NCBI RefSeq assembly: GCF_034480035.2
Contig: NZ_CP118753.2
Location: forward strand, 2,337,486-2,401,485
Direction: 5' to 3'
Source of the DNA: Methanosphaera sp. ISO3-F5
GTDB taxonomy: Archaea; Methanobacteriota; Methanobacteria; Methanobacteriales; Methanobacteriaceae
Length of the DNA stretch: 64,000 nucleotides
The translations under genes and the position numbers were made by a program. This document shows, piece by piece, positions 25,857 through 36,353 of the stretch. The notes under the pieces are model-generated. The model saw nothing but the letters and a program-made list of their open reading frames with translations. It was not told where the DNA came from and made no database searches. Position 1 is the stretch's first letter; each line of letters starts with the position of its first letter.

Positions 25857-26627
25857 ATGAATGATTTATTTGATTTAAAAGGACAAGTAGCATTAGTAAG
25901 TGGAGCATCATCCGGTATTGGAGTAGACATGGCAAAAGCATACGCAAGATACGGAGCAAACATCGTAGTAACCGGAAGAAGAAAAGAAAGATTAGATCAA
26001 GTAGCAGAAGAAATCAAAGAAATCGGAGTAGACTGCATAGGAGTAGTATGTGACGTAACAGACACAGAAAGTGTAGACAACTGTGTAAAAGAAGTAATGG
26101 ACCACTTCGGAAGAATCGACATCCTCCACAACAACGCAGGATACGGAGCAACCAAAGAAGCAGAACTCTTAACAGACGATGAATGGAACAAAACAGTAGA
26201 CGTAGACCTCACAGGTACATTCAAAATGTCAAGAGCAGTAGCACGTGAAGCAATGATACCACAAAAATACGGACGTATCATAAACACCGCATCAATGTTC
26301 GGATTAGTAGGAACAATGGCAACACCAACCTCACCATACGCAGCAGCAAAAGGTGGAGTAGTAAACCTCACAAGACAATTAGCAGCTGAATGGGCAAAAT
26401 ACAACATCACCGTAAACGCAATCTGTCCAGGTACATTCCCAACAGAATTAACCCGTTCAACAATCGACAACGACGAATACAAAGCATATACAAAAACAGT
26501 AGTACCAGTAGGAAGATCCGGTGTTGACGGAGAACTAGATTCAACAGTAGTATACTTAGCATCACCTAAATCAAGTTACGTAACTGGTCAAGCTATCGCA
26601 GTAGATGGTGGATACACCTGTATATAA
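25857..26627 (+). CDS. Short-chain dehydrogenase/reductase
   Basis: 256 residues of the classical SDR family. NAD(P)-binding SGASSGIG near residue 17, NNAG near 92, catalytic Ser in NTAS, Tyr and Lys in YAAAK near 160, and the C-terminal VTGQAIAVDGGYT. The length and ending fit gluconate 5-dehydrogenase or 3-oxoacyl-ACP-reductase relatives; the substrate cannot be fixed. Synonymous sites favour A and C (AAC, ATC, GTA, GGA) more than in argG beside it, which suggests high expression or a different origin. A hairpin terminator overlaps the stop. Confidence 0.85.
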   Translation: MNDLFDLKGQVALVSGASSGIGVDMAKAYARYGANIVVTGRRKERLDQVAEEIKEIGVDCIGVVCDVTDTESVDNCVKEVMDHFGRIDILHNNAGYGATKEAELLTDDEWNKTVDVDLTGTFKMSRAVAREAMIPQKYGRIINTASMFGLVGTMATPTSPYAAAKGGVVNLTRQLAAEWAKYNITVNAICPGTFPTELTRSTIDNDEYKAYTKTVVPVGRSGVDGELDSTVVYLASPKSSYVTGQAIAVDGGYTCI

Positions 26628-26659
26628 GTAGGATTCTCCTCTTATATTAATTTTTTTTT
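26623..26659 (+). terminator. Terminator after the short-chain dehydrogenase
   Basis: TATAAG.AGGA (26623-26633) pairs with TCCT.CTTATA (26637-26646), followed by nine T at 26651-26659. The stem includes the stop codon. Confidence 0.7.
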
Positions 26660-26756
26660 AATAAACTAAGCTCCAAAAAAAAACTAGAACAAATACTAAT
26701 TCTAAAAAAAAATAATCATAAAAAAAATAGTTAAAAAAGATAGATTTTAAAATCTA

Positions 26757-28337
26757 CTAGTTAATAAGACCCTGTTGTCTTAAATATTCAGTGAAAGAAA
26801 CTTTTTCTTCACCAGAATCTTCAGATTCATCTACAGTATCTTCAACTTCCTCTTCAGCAGTTTCTTCAACCTCTTCTTCAGCAGCTGCTTCAACTTCCTC
26901 ACCAGTAGTTTCTTCAACCTCTTCTTCAGCAATTTCTTCAACTTCTTCGTTTTCTGGTTCAGAAGGTTCTTCTTCTATTTTTCCTTCTGCCTTGAGTTCA
27001 TCAATTTTTTCAAGTATTTCTTCAGCTGCCTGAGCTATAGGGTCAGTTACCTGGGATACTGGTGGTGCATATGAGAATTCCATTGATACAACATCATCAC
27101 ATGTGAGTTTTTGTGACATTATTGCTGTCATTGTATCTACTCTTTCTGCTACTGCTTCCTGGCCGAACATTTGACATCCAATTATTGTTCCATCTGTTTT
27201 TGCTATGAGTTTGATGTGTAATGGTTTACTTCCAGGATAGTATCTTGCTCTGCTTAGTGAGTCAATACTGCTTATAACAACATCTATGCCTTTTTTCTCT
27301 GCTTCTTGTTGTGTGATTCCTACTGCTCCCATTTCCATGTTACCAATTTGTGATACTGTTGAGTTTAGTACTGGTTGGAAGTCTATTTCGTGTCCTGCTA
27401 GGTTTTTTGCAAGGATTATTCCCTGTCTTACTGCGGTTGTTCCTAGTGGTGAGAGGGTTATTTCTCCTGTAATTGCATTTGTTACTTCCACACAATCTCC
27501 TGCAGCGTATACGTTTGGTACGGTTGTTTCCATGTGTGGGGTTACTTTTATTGCGAATTGTCCTAGTTCACATCCTATGCTTTCTGCTAGTTCTGTTTGT
27601 GGTCTTACCCCGGTGGATAGTATTACCATATCTGCTGGTTTTTCTTCTCCATCTATTGTTACTGATTCTACTTTTGTTTCCCCGTTTATTGATTGTACTG
27701 CTGATCCTGTTAGTATTTCTATGTTGTTGCTTTGTAGGTGTTCTTGGAATTTGTCTGACATTTCTTGGTCGAATGATCTTGGGAATAATTGTGGCATCAT
27801 TTCAGCGATGGTTACGTTGATTCCTTTGTTTGCTAGTTCTGATCCTAGTTCTAATCCGATTGCTCCTCCACCGACTAGTGTTACGTTTTTACAGTTTTGT
27901 GAGTATGCTAGGATTTCTTCTCCGTCTTCTACTGTTCTGACTTTGAATACTCCTTCCAGGTCTTTTCCTGGTATTGGTGGTATTAATGGTTTTCCTCCTG
28001 TTGCGATTACGAGTTTATCGTATTTGAGGTTTTGTTTGTTTCCTTTTTTGTCTTCGTAGGTTAGTTCTGTGATGTCATTGTTGATTTCGACTACCTGGGT
28101 TTCTGTGAATATTTTTATGTTTTTTCTCAGGTAGTCTGTTGGTTTGTGCATTATGATATCTTCGAATGTGTCTATGTGTCCACCTATTACGTATGGTATT
28201 GCACATGGAGAGTATGCTACATGTTTTTGTGTTGTAAATACTATTATTTGTGATTCTTCATCATATTTTCTTATATTTGATGCGGCAGTTAATCCTGATG
28301 CTCCTGCCCCGATTATTACTATATTCAAGGGATTCAC
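26757..28337 (-). CDS. CoA-disulfide reductase/NADH oxidase-type flavoprotein with acidic tail
   Basis: 526 residues. N-terminal FAD site GAGASGLTAASNIRK (residues 10-24) and the single redox Cys in YSPCAIPYVIGG (Cys45) identify the CoA-disulfide reductase/NADH oxidase/NADH peroxidase family. A second dinucleotide site is GGGAIGLELGSELA (about 155-170), and AAGDCVEV is the FAD ribityl motif. The family is about 450 residues; here some 70 extra C-terminal residues are almost all Glu/Ala/Val repeats (EEEVEETA type), ending SFTEYLRQQGLIN. It probably handles oxygen or disulfide stress using NAD(P)H. It lies 97 bp after cfbD. Confidence 0.8.
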   Translation of the reverse strand: MNPLNIVIIGAGASGLTAASNIRKYDEESQIIVFTTQKHVAYSPCAIPYVIGGHIDTFEDIIMHKPTDYLRKNIKIFTETQVVEINNDITELTYEDKKGNKQNLKYDKLVIATGGKPLIPPIPGKDLEGVFKVRTVEDGEEILAYSQNCKNVTLVGGGAIGLELGSELANKGINVTIAEMMPQLFPRSFDQEMSDKFQEHLQSNNIEILTGSAVQSINGETKVESVTIDGEEKPADMVILSTGVRPQTELAESIGCELGQFAIKVTPHMETTVPNVYAAGDCVEVTNAITGEITLSPLGTTAVRQGIILAKNLAGHEIDFQPVLNSTVSQIGNMEMGAVGITQQEAEKKGIDVVISSIDSLSRARYYPGSKPLHIKLIAKTDGTIIGCQMFGQEAVAERVDTMTAIMSQKLTCDDVVSMEFSYAPPVSQVTDPIAQAAEEILEKIDELKAEGKIEEEPSEPENEEVEEIAEEEVEETTGEEVEAAAEEEVEETAEEEVEDTVDESEDSGEEKVSFTEYLRQQGLIN

Positions 28338-28434
28338 CTGTGTACAAAATTCTATTGTTAATATATATTTAATTTATAATTATTATATTTTGGTTTGTTT
28401 TTGTTTGTTTTTTTATTAATTGTTTAATTTTCTA

Positions 28435-29499
28435 TTATTCTAACAGTCCTCTTATTGTTTGTGCGAATTCAGATTCAACTATGCTTTTTGCTCCTAGTGT
28501 TTTTGAATGCGCATCTAGTTCTGTTACTACATTGTCAAAGCCCATTTGTCTTAAGGGTTCAACTAGTCGTGGCCCGTCTGTTACTGCTATTGTTTCTCCG
28601 GGTACATTGGTTACTTCTACTGCGTGTGGTACTCCTAGTATTATTGTCAGGTCTGGCTTTATGTTGTTTAGTATTTCTTCTGCTTTTATTCCTGTTACTG
28701 GGTATTCATCGAGTCCTCCTGTGATGTGGTCTGGTTTTTTGTAGATTGTGTTGTTTACTGTTTGTGCATGATGTTTTATGTATGGTAATCCTATGTTTTC
28801 ATCAGTGTTTGCTATGATTATTGGCTGGTTTTCGGGTGAATGTTTTGTCCAGTTTATTGTCATTATGTCTGCGAATAGGTAGCTTGTCTCTTTTTTAGCA
28901 TTCAGTACTATTGCAACCTTTTTTCCTTCTTTTATTGTGTTTATGACTTTTTTTGCTATTGTTACTTTGTTGTCTCCGTAGTCTGGTTGTATGTATGTTC
29001 CCTTTGCCATTCCTCGTGTTTTTTCTAGTTCTGTTGCTTTTTGCAGCATTTCTGATTGTCTGTCTACTTCTTCTTGGCTGATTATTCCTGCTGTATTTGC
29101 TGCTTTAAGTGCTTGAATTGCTCCTGCTGTGTTGTCTCCTGCTTCGTATCCTCCGTGTGTTTCTACTATGATTATGTTAGCATTTATGCCTGCTTCTTGG
29201 GCGTTGTTTTTCATGTTTTCGCCTATGATCATACTGGCACATGTTCCTACTATTCCTATTGTTTCTGGGTGGAATGTTTCTTCTACTTCTCTTATTGTTT
29301 CCACTAGTTTTTCTCCTGCTCCGAATATGAAGTCGTTTTCGTTCATTGCTGTTGTTATTACTCTTATTCCTTCATCTTCGAGTAGTCTTCCTGTTCTGAA
29401 GCAGCATCCTGCTGGTCCGTGCATTATTATTACATCTACTTCAAGGTCTCTTAGCGTGTATAGTGCTGCTGCTATTGGGCTTGGTCGTGGATGTATCAT
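28435..29499 (-). CDS. cfbD: Ni-sirohydrochlorin a,c-diamide reductive cyclase, catalytic subunit CfbD
   Basis: 354 residues of the nitrogenase NifD-like family in coenzyme F430 synthesis. With the NifH-like CfbC it reduces and cyclises Ni-sirohydrochlorin a,c-diamide on the way to the methyl-coenzyme M reductase cofactor. Signature [19 protein letters not shown] at the start, then [16 protein letters not shown] and [13 protein letters not shown] with Cys residues for the iron-sulfur cluster. The ATG overlaps the stop of the upstream gene (ATGA), so the two are translationally coupled. No cfbC is in the window. Confidence 0.9.
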   Translation of the reverse strand: MIHPRPSPIAAALYTLRDLEVDVIIMHGPAGCCFRTGRLLEDEGIRVITTAMNENDFIFGAGEKLVETIREVEETFHPETIGIVGTCASMIIGENMKNNAQEAGINANIIIVETHGGYEAGDNTAGAIQALKAANTAGIISQEEVDRQSEMLQKATELEKTRGMAKGTYIQPDYGDNKVTIAKKVINTIKEGKKVAIVLNAKKETSYLFADIMTINWTKHSPENQPIIIANTDENIGLPYIKHHAQTVNNTIYKKPDHITGGLDEYPVTGIKAEEILNNIKPDLTIILGVPHAVEVTNVPGETIAVTDGPRLVEPLRQMGFDNVVTELDAHSKTLGAKSIVESEFAQTIRGLLE

Positions 29500-30662
29500 A
29501 ACATTTCACCTTCTTTTAGTCTGTATTGTCCTACACTACTGTATTTTACGTTTTCATATTTTTCTGAGTCTAGTATTGGCAGTGCTGTTATTATTACTTT
29601 TTCTATTTTTTCTGGGTCGAGTTGTCTGTATTCTGGTGTGTCTGTCATTACTATTATACAATCTGCATTGTATGCTTCTTCTAGTGTTATTTTTTTGGCG
29701 TTGTGTTCTTCTATGATTTCTGCTGGTATTTTATCATCATGCACCCATACTTCCACGTCTCGGCTTACAAAGTCATCTATTAGTGTGAGTGATGCATTGT
29801 CTTTTTGTGTTTGTAATGTTTCATCCTCTGTTACTCCTAGTATTGCTACTGTTGTTTCGAACATTGCCAGGTGTTCTTTGAGGTATAGTTCTTTTTCTGC
29901 CATGTATGCCATGTGGTATGCTACGTAATTGTTTGTGTTTCGTGCTGTTTCTGATAGTTGTGATGGTTCTCCGTATTCGTTGGCTATTTTGTTTACTTCG
30001 TCTGCGTCTCTTGTTACTTCATTTTTTAGTATTGGTTTTGGGTAGAGTAGGTGTATGTCTTCTCCGGTGTTTGCCACGTCTATTGCTTCGATTAGGTCTA
30101 TTGTTATTGCCTCTGATAGTATTGCCATTTGGTTGGATAGTGCTACTAGTGTGTCTTTGTATGCGTTTTGTAGTATTGGTATGAATTCTGCTGTTTGTAT
30201 GTGTTTTACTGTTGTTATTTGTTCAGGTAATGTTTTGTATAGTTGTGTTGTTTTTTCTTGGCATTGTTCGTTTTTTCCGGCTATTATTCTCTGGTTGTTG
30301 TTGATTACTGTTGTGTATGCTAGTTTTATGTCTGGGATTAAACCGTATTCATCTATTATTTTGGACATTTTCAGAACGGTTCTTGGTGGTACTTTTGTGT
30401 CAAATATTAGCAGTACTTCATCTAGTACTGTGTCTTGTAGTTTGGTGCATGCTTCTTCTAGTTTTTTTGTATTGTATTCACCGTTTATTATGCAGTTTTG
30501 TGTGAAAATTACTGCATCGACCTGGGAGAATGTTGACATGTCGCTTGTCTTTTCTAGTGTTGTGTTTATTGTGGAGTTTTCATCGTATACTAGGATTTCT
30601 GAGTTTAGTTTTTCGTATTGTTCCAGGTTTGTTTCGTTATCTGGGTAAATTAATGTTTTCAT
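29496..30662 (-). CDS. Nucleotide-sugar dehydrogenase-like protein coupled to cfbD
   Basis: 388 residues. The C-terminal two thirds resemble UDP-glucose/GDP-mannose dehydrogenases: an all-alpha middle domain with [13 protein letters not shown] and a C-terminal Rossmann-like domain with [18 protein letters not shown], ending [12 protein letters not shown]. The usual N-terminal NAD-binding glycine motif and catalytic Cys region are not evident, so it may have lost enzyme activity or changed role. It overlaps cfbD by 4 bases and follows ychF by 12 bases. The coupling hints at a link to F430 synthesis, but that is inference. Confidence 0.6.
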   Translation of the reverse strand: MKTLIYPDNETNLEQYEKLNSEILVYDENSTINTTLEKTSDMSTFSQVDAVIFTQNCIINGEYNTKKLEEACTKLQDTVLDEVLLIFDTKVPPRTVLKMSKIIDEYGLIPDIKLAYTTVINNNQRIIAGKNEQCQEKTTQLYKTLPEQITTVKHIQTAEFIPILQNAYKDTLVALSNQMAILSEAITIDLIEAIDVANTGEDIHLLYPKPILKNEVTRDADEVNKIANEYGEPSQLSETARNTNNYVAYHMAYMAEKELYLKEHLAMFETTVAILGVTEDETLQTQKDNASLTLIDDFVSRDVEVWVHDDKIPAEIIEEHNAKKITLEEAYNADCIIVMTDTPEYRQLDPEKIEKVIITALPILDSEKYENVKYSSVGQYRLKEGEML

Positions 30663-30674
30663 GTTTAATTCACC

Positions 30675-31865
30675 TTATTTGTTTGCTATTATGCTTATGA
30701 TGTCTGATTGTTTTAGTTCTTGTTCACTGGATATTCTCATGTTTCGTCTTGCATCGATTGCATGTGTGAATCCGTCGCCTATATCTGTGTGTATGCAGTA
30801 TGCTAGGTCTCGTGGGTTGGATCCTTTTGGTACTAGAAGTGCGTCTGGGAGTATGTTTCCTTTCTGGTCGGAGTATTTGTGTTCATCCTCTACTGGGTAT
30901 ACTACTATGTTTTCTAGTGTTTCATATACTGCTTTGTTGATTGTTTCTTGTATTCCCGTGGATCCATACTTTTTAAGAACGTTCTCGTCTATGTATTGTA
31001 GTGCCATTTTCTGTTTATCTGATAGTTTAGTGTCATCTATTATTTCGAAGTGGTCTTCTCCTGACACGTATTTTATTAGTCCTGCTTTTTGTGCATTTAC
31101 TAGTGCTAGTTCTGATTCTGCACTTGTTGGGATGACCTGATCATACTGTTCTTTTAGTCTTCGAATGTTTTCTTCGGCTTGTGGTGTATCTATTTTGTTG
31201 GCTACGATGATGATTGGCTTTGCTGATTCAAGTATTTTATCTATGAATTTAAGCATGTCTTCTTGTTCCCATTTATCGTATTCATCATTCATTATACGTT
31301 CTGCTTCGAGTACGTCATCTAATAGTACTCCTGCTCCGGTTAGTTGTTCAGAGATTACTTTTGCAAAGTTTAAGTGTTCGCTCATTACTTTTCTTATGAG
31401 TCTTGGCCAGTTTCTTTCGAGTATGGAGTACACCCACATTGTTACCTCGTGTTTTAAGAAGTTCACATCATCCAGGGGGTCATGTGTTCCTGCTTCACAC
31501 GGATTTCCTTCAGCATCTGTTCCTCCTGAAGCGTCTATTATATGTATTAATGCTCTTGCTTGACTAAGGTCGTCAAGGAATTTGTTTCCTAAACCTTTTC
31601 CTTCATAAGCTCCAGGAACTAATCCTGCAACATCTATCAGTTCTACTGGAATATATCTTATTCCGTCTTCACATTTGCCTGTTCTTGGGTTGCATGTTAA
31701 TTCTAATTCTTTACATGGACATTCAGCTGTCACGTATGCTATTGCAGCATTTGCATCTATTGTTGTGAATGGATAGTTTGCTACTTCTGCCTCGGATAGT
31801 GTTGCTGAATTAAAAAATGATGATTTTCCCACATTTGGTTTTCCAGTTACAGCGATTTGTAACAT
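30675..31865 (-). CDS. ychF: YchF/Obg-family GTPase (archaeal type) with TGS domain
   Basis: 396 residues. G1 GKPNVGKSS near residue 8, G2/G3 region PFTTIDAN and [13 protein letters not shown]4 IIVANKID near 215, and a C-terminal TGS-type end. An insertion with several Cys ([15 protein letters not shown]) at about residues 50-65 is typical of the archaeal form and could bind metal. YchF proteins act with ribosomes and in stress control. First gene of an apparent operon with the dehydrogenase-like gene and cfbD. Confidence 0.85.
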   Translation of the reverse strand: MLQIAVTGKPNVGKSSFFNSATLSEAEVANYPFTTIDANAAIAYVTAECPCKELELTCNPRTGKCEDGIRYIPVELIDVAGLVPGAYEGKGLGNKFLDDLSQARALIHIIDASGGTDAEGNPCEAGTHDPLDDVNFLKHEVTMWVYSILERNWPRLIRKVMSEHLNFAKVISEQLTGAGVLLDDVLEAERIMNDEYDKWEQEDMLKFIDKILESAKPIIIVANKIDTPQAEENIRRLKEQYDQVIPTSAESELALVNAQKAGLIKYVSGEDHFEIIDDTKLSDKQKMALQYIDENVLKKYGSTGIQETINKAVYETLENIVVYPVEDEHKYSDQKGNILPDALLVPKGSNPRDLAYCIHTDIGDGFTHAIDARRNMRISSEQELKQSDIISIIANK

Positions 31866-32036
31866 ATCATTACTCCTATAAGTTGTTAAAATAATTAAAG
31901 AATATGTTAAAATAATTATTTTCGATAAATAAATTCATTAATATATTATTAATATATGTTTTTTTTAGATAATTAATTTAATCAAAAAAATAGAATAAGA
32001 TGTGGAATTGTTAAAATAAATAAAAAATAGAATAGG

Positions 32037-32660
32037 TTAAATGATTACTACACACATGTAGCCAAAGTCCATATTCTTAGCTTCGCCAAGCGTTACTTGA
32101 ACTATTTGTTCATCAGGATAACTTAATTTTTCACATATTGTTATTTCATGTTCTGGACTGTAACCATGATCTATAAGATATTCTGCGAGTTCACTTATGT
32201 GCCTATTTGGCAATACAATGTTTGGCCTTGTATTATCTAGTTTTTCCAGCAAATCCTCAGTTGGTGCTCTTCCACCATGTATTGTTAAAAGATTTGCAGT
32301 ATCCCAAGGTATCTGTACTTTAGCAGCAGCTAACTGAACAGAACTAATACCCGGTATTACATTAACCTTTGTTTTTGGAGATAACTTTTGCATAGTTTTA
32401 AGCATTCCACTAAAACCAGGATCACCCGTTGATAATACAGATACTTTTAATCCATCATCAAGATAAGAAACTGCCATTTTAACAGTTTTTGGAATATCTC
32501 TTGGCTCTAATACAACCATTTTAGCATCAACATAATCAAATAAGTCAAGAGACCTTTGACTACCAACCAATACATCTGAATTTTCAATAGTTTCAATAGC
32601 ACCCAATGTTAAATATTCACGGTCCCCAGGACCAATACCTACAATATTCATTTTATTCAT
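32037..32660 (-). CDS. cbiE: Cobalt-precorrin-7 (C5)-methyltransferase
   Basis: 207 residues of the tetrapyrrole methyltransferase family. N-terminal GIGPGDREYLTLGA, then the SAM-binding VLSTGDPGFSGM near residue 80 and PGISSVQLAAAK near 105, match CbiE. It methylates C5 of the corrin ring in anaerobic cobamide synthesis. A GGTGAT site lies 7 bases before ATG 32660. It is a single gene with gaps on both sides; the partner decarboxylating methyltransferase CbiT is not in the window. Confidence 0.85.
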   Translation of the reverse strand: MNKMNIVGIGPGDREYLTLGAIETIENSDVLVGSQRSLDLFDYVDAKMVVLEPRDIPKTVKMAVSYLDDGLKVSVLSTGDPGFSGMLKTMQKLSPKTKVNVIPGISSVQLAAAKVQIPWDTANLLTIHGGRAPTEDLLEKLDNTRPNIVLPNRHISELAEYLIDHGYSPEHEITICEKLSYPDEQIVQVTLGEAKNMDFGYMCVVII

Positions 32661-32805
32661 AACAGAATCACCAACTTACTAATTTAGTTTTAAGTATTAA
32701 TAATATATTTGAAGTAACAATGTAATATATTTTCTAAATATATATACCTAATTTTAAGAAGAAATAAGAATGGTTAAAAAAAAAATGAAAAAAAAGAATT
32801 AAATA

Positions 32806-34095
32806 TTAAATCATTTGAAGGATTGCTGGAAGCATTCCATAGAGTATGAGAACTAATAGTATAGCTATTAATATGTAACTGAAAGTTCTTACAATGAATT
32901 GTACTTTTTCATCACTTATTTCATGATTATGTAAGAAGTCCAGTAAGTTGTTAAATCTTCTGCTTATCCAGCATCTGACACTTAATGGTAATGGCCTTGT
33001 CCACCAGTTAAGAGTATTGTTAAAATCTTTTCGTCTATCTTCTCTTATCCTGTAACCTACTATTTCTTCCAGTATTAAACCACCATCTAATGGTTTCATA
33101 GGTAGTAAGTTAAATGTTCCCACTGCAAAGTTTAACAGGAATACAAGATAGAACAGTTCCCTTAGTTGTGTTAGTATCCATGGGATAAATGTTCCATATT
33201 TACTATTTGCTTCCGGGGTTACTATTACATGCTCTTTTGATCTGACACCAATATAGGCTCTGCTGTTATTGTTAGGATTTTCTCTTGCAACTACATGATA
33301 CGTTCCAGTATCTGTTGTGATTGTAACGTTTTCACCTATCTTGTTTTTGTCCATTATTTTCATGTAGCTTTTTGTATTAACTACTGATTGGTTATTAACC
33401 TGTTTTATTATCATCCCATTGGATAATACTCCTTCAGATGGACTTGCCGGCACTACACTTGTTATTTCCATACCATCTGTTGTGTAGAAGTCTCCCGCCG
33501 TTATAAGTCCGCCTACAAGTAGCATTAATACTATTCCTATTACTGCTAGTCCCATGTTAAACATTGGACCTGCAAAGTATACTCTTAGTTTACTTATTCC
33601 ATTAACTTTTTTAAGTTCTTCCTCGTTCGGTTCTACGAATGCTCCAGGGATTATTAGAAACAAGAGTAATCCTACTGAGTCTATGGCTACGTTTTCTACT
33701 CTTGCCAGTACTCCATGTCCTCCTTCATGTATTATGAGTACTGTTGCTAATGCAAGCATTCCAGTACCGAATGGTATGTAAAGGGGAGATCCTGGAACAT
33801 CTACTCCAGGCAGTATAAGTGATACTGTTGGCATTTCAAACATTAATTGTAATGACCAAACGAGTGATACCAGCATCAGAATCATTAGGAAGAACCCTAC
33901 TGGTATTCCAATGTTCATATATGCTTTCCAGAATCTTGGAGCCTTTTTTGCTATTTTATCGATAATATCATGTAATCGTTCTGTTTTAAGCATTAACACT
34001 ATTCCTTCAACGGTAATATTGTATTTGCCTTTAAGTAGGAATGCTAATACCCATATTATTATGAATCCTATTACATAATACCATAGTGCGTTCAT
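32806..34095 (-). CDS. Site-2 protease family (M50) membrane metalloprotease
   Basis: About 429 residues with several membrane helices. Zinc site HEGGH (HExxH) in the third helix region and the second motif FNLLPMKPLDGG (LDG Asp ligand) identify intramembrane proteases that cut membrane-bound regulators. A PDZ-like insert (VPASPSEGVLSNGMIIKQVN) lies between them. The frame is open from 34122, but ATG 34095 has a GGAAGG site 8 bases upstream. It follows purL by 33 bases. Confidence 0.85.
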   Translation of the reverse strand: MNALWYYVIGFIIIWVLAFLLKGKYNITVEGIVLMLKTERLHDIIDKIAKKAPRFWKAYMNIGIPVGFFLMILMLVSLVWSLQLMFEMPTVSLILPGVDVPGSPLYIPFGTGMLALATVLIIHEGGHGVLARVENVAIDSVGLLLFLIIPGAFVEPNEEELKKVNGISKLRVYFAGPMFNMGLAVIGIVLMLLVGGLITAGDFYTTDGMEITSVVPASPSEGVLSNGMIIKQVNNQSVVNTKSYMKIMDKNKIGENVTITTDTGTYHVVARENPNNNSRAYIGVRSKEHVIVTPEANSKYGTFIPWILTQLRELFYLVFLLNFAVGTFNLLPMKPLDGGLILEEIVGYRIREDRRKDFNNTLNWWTRPLPLSVRCWISRRFNNLLDFLHNHEISDEKVQFIVRTFSYILIAILLVLILYGMLPAILQMI

Positions 34096-34128
34096 TACTT
34101 TAACCTTCCAGAGGGTGGGCATTTATTT

Positions 34129-36300
34129 TTATGCCATTTGATTTTCTATTGTGGTTGTGTTTGCTTCTACTAACTTGTCTACTTCGATGTTAACTATTTC
34201 TTCAGATGAATTGTTTATGATGAAGTTTCCACTTGTAACTTCCCCAATAACGGAGAATGCTATGTTATCTTCTTTTAACACTTCTTCTATTGTGTTTATT
34301 TTATCCTGTTTTACTGTGATTATGAATCTGCTGTTTGATTCTGAGAATAGTTTTTCATCCTGTGTTAATTCCACATTTGATGGTATGTCTGATATGTTGA
34401 CTGTTACTGATTTGTCTGATTTTATTGTCATTAATGCTAGTGCTGTTATTAATCCTCCCTTGGATATGTCATGTACTGCTGTTATTTCATCATTGTATTC
34501 GTTGATTAATTTTTGTATTTCCATGGATACTTCATAGTTTTCTTCTAATCTTATTTCTGGTGGGTATCCCTGTACTACGTCATGTATTTCTTTGTAGTAT
34601 TGTGATCCGTCTAGTTCTGGGTAAGTGTTTCCTATGAGTATTACTGCATCTTTTTCTTCTTTGAGTGTCATTGTTTTTATGTGTTTGTTGTCAAGTACTC
34701 CTACAGTTCCTACAATTGGTGATGGATTTACTGTTACTCCTTCTGTTTCATTGTAGAAGCTTACGTTTCCGCTGATGAATGCTGTGTTGAATTTGTTTGC
34801 CACATCACTCATACCTGTTACTGCTTGTTTGAATTGCCAGAAGACTTCAGGTTTTTCTGGGTTTCCAAAGTTTAAGCAGTCTACTAATGCTATTGGTCTT
34901 GCTCCCATACTTATTGCATTATTTATAGATTCCAGTACGGCTGCTGCTGCTCCCTGGTATGGGTCTAGTAGTACGTGTGTACTGTTACAGTCTGTTCCTA
35001 TTGTGAATGATGTGTCATTGTCTACTTTTATTACTGCTGCGTCGTCACCAGGTTTTACTACTGTTCTTAGTTGTACTTCGTGGTCGTATTGACTGTATAC
35101 CCATTTTTTGCTTGTTATGTTTTCTGATGCGAGTAGTGTTAATAGTGCTTCTTCTGGGTTTGTTTCTGGTATTGTTACTTCTTTTATGATTTTTTCTGGT
35201 TCTTTTGCTTCTCTTTCTATTATTGGTGCATCTGTGAATAGTATGTTTGGTGCATGACAGATTTCTTTGTCTCCATCTTTTATGATGAATTCTCGTTTGT
35301 CTATTATTTCTCCTATTACTGCGTGTGATAGGTCGTGTTTTTCACATATTTGTGATGCTTTTTCCACGTCTTCAGGTGAGATTGCAAATACCATACGTTC
35401 TTGGGATTCTGATAGCATTATTTCGTATGGTGTCATGTTTTCTTCTCTTAGAGGGATTTTGTTCAGGTCTATTAGTGAACCGTTTCCTCCTTTGTCTGCC
35501 ATTTCTGATAGGCAGCATGTTAGTCCTCCTCCTCCAAGGTCTTTTACTCCGTGTATGTCTAGTGTTTCTAGTAGTTCGTAGGTTGCTTCCATTACTCTTT
35601 TTTTGGTGAATGGGTCTGCTACTTGTACTGCTGGTCTGTCTTCTATTTCTGAGTTGCTTGTTAGTTCTTCGGATGCGAATGTTACTCCGTGTATTCCGTC
35701 ACGGCCTGTTGTTCCTCCCATTAATAGGTAGACGTCTCCTACTATTGGTGCGCTTCCGTAGACTATTTCGTCTTTTTTTACTAGTCCTGCGCATACTACG
35801 TTTACCATTGGGTTGTATTGGAAGTTGTCGTCGAATTCTATTTCTCCTCCTACTGTTGGTACTCCGATTCTGTTTCCGTAGTCGGATATTCCTTTTACCA
35901 CGTAGTCGAAGATGTATTTGGATCTTTGGTCGCTCATGTGTCCGAATCGTAGTGCGTCTAGGAGTACTACTGGTTTTGCTCCCATACTTATTATGTCTCT
36001 TACTATTCCACCTATTCCTGTTCCGGCTCCACCGTATGGTTCTACAGCGGATGGGTGGTTGTGGCTTTCCATTCCTATTGCTAGTGCGTATTCTTCGGTT
36101 AGGTTGACTATTCCTGCATCATCCCCTGGTCCTAGTATTACATCTGGTCCATCTGTGGGGAAGTTTTTTAGGATTGGTCTGCTGCTTTTGTAGGAGCAGT
36201 GTTCGGAGAACATTACATCCATCATGCCCAGTTCTAGTTCGTTAGGTTCTCGTCCTAGTACTTCTTTTATATATTTTAATTCATCATCAGTTAAAACCAT
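34129..36300 (-). CDS. purL: Phosphoribosylformylglycinamidine synthase subunit PurL
   Basis: About 723 residues, the small-type PurL that works with PurQ and PurS. It converts FGAR to FGAM with ATP and ammonia (fourth step of purine synthesis). Visible motifs: [14 protein letters not shown] near residue 35, [23 protein letters not shown], and DLGGGGL. The frame opens at TTG 36312; ATG 36300 gives the usual MVLTDDEL start. It lies 53 bases after ileS and before the site-2 protease. Confidence 0.95.
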   Translation of the reverse strand: MVLTDDELKYIKEVLGREPNELELGMMDVMFSEHCSYKSSRPILKNFPTDGPDVILGPGDDAGIVNLTEEYALAIGMESHNHPSAVEPYGGAGTGIGGIVRDIISMGAKPVVLLDALRFGHMSDQRSKYIFDYVVKGISDYGNRIGVPTVGGEIEFDDNFQYNPMVNVVCAGLVKKDEIVYGSAPIVGDVYLLMGGTTGRDGIHGVTFASEELTSNSEIEDRPAVQVADPFTKKRVMEATYELLETLDIHGVKDLGGGGLTCCLSEMADKGGNGSLIDLNKIPLREENMTPYEIMLSESQERMVFAISPEDVEKASQICEKHDLSHAVIGEIIDKREFIIKDGDKEICHAPNILFTDAPIIEREAKEPEKIIKEVTIPETNPEEALLTLLASENITSKKWVYSQYDHEVQLRTVVKPGDDAAVIKVDNDTSFTIGTDCNSTHVLLDPYQGAAAAVLESINNAISMGARPIALVDCLNFGNPEKPEVFWQFKQAVTGMSDVANKFNTAFISGNVSFYNETEGVTVNPSPIVGTVGVLDNKHIKTMTLKEEKDAVILIGNTYPELDGSQYYKEIHDVVQGYPPEIRLEENYEVSMEIQKLINEYNDEITAVHDISKGGLITALALMTIKSDKSVTVNISDIPSNVELTQDEKLFSESNSRFIITVKQDKINTIEEVLKEDNIAFSVIGEVTSGNFIINNSSEEIVNIEVDKLVEANTTTIENQMA

Positions 36301-36353
36301 AAACTCATACAACCTTTTACAATTTTTTTTTATTTTGTTTAAAATTTTTTTAT

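Noticed and set aside
35610-36107. 165-residue Leu/Arg-rich plus-strand frame inside purL
   Set aside because: Antisense shadow of PurL with biased composition; the conserved enzyme lies on the other strand.
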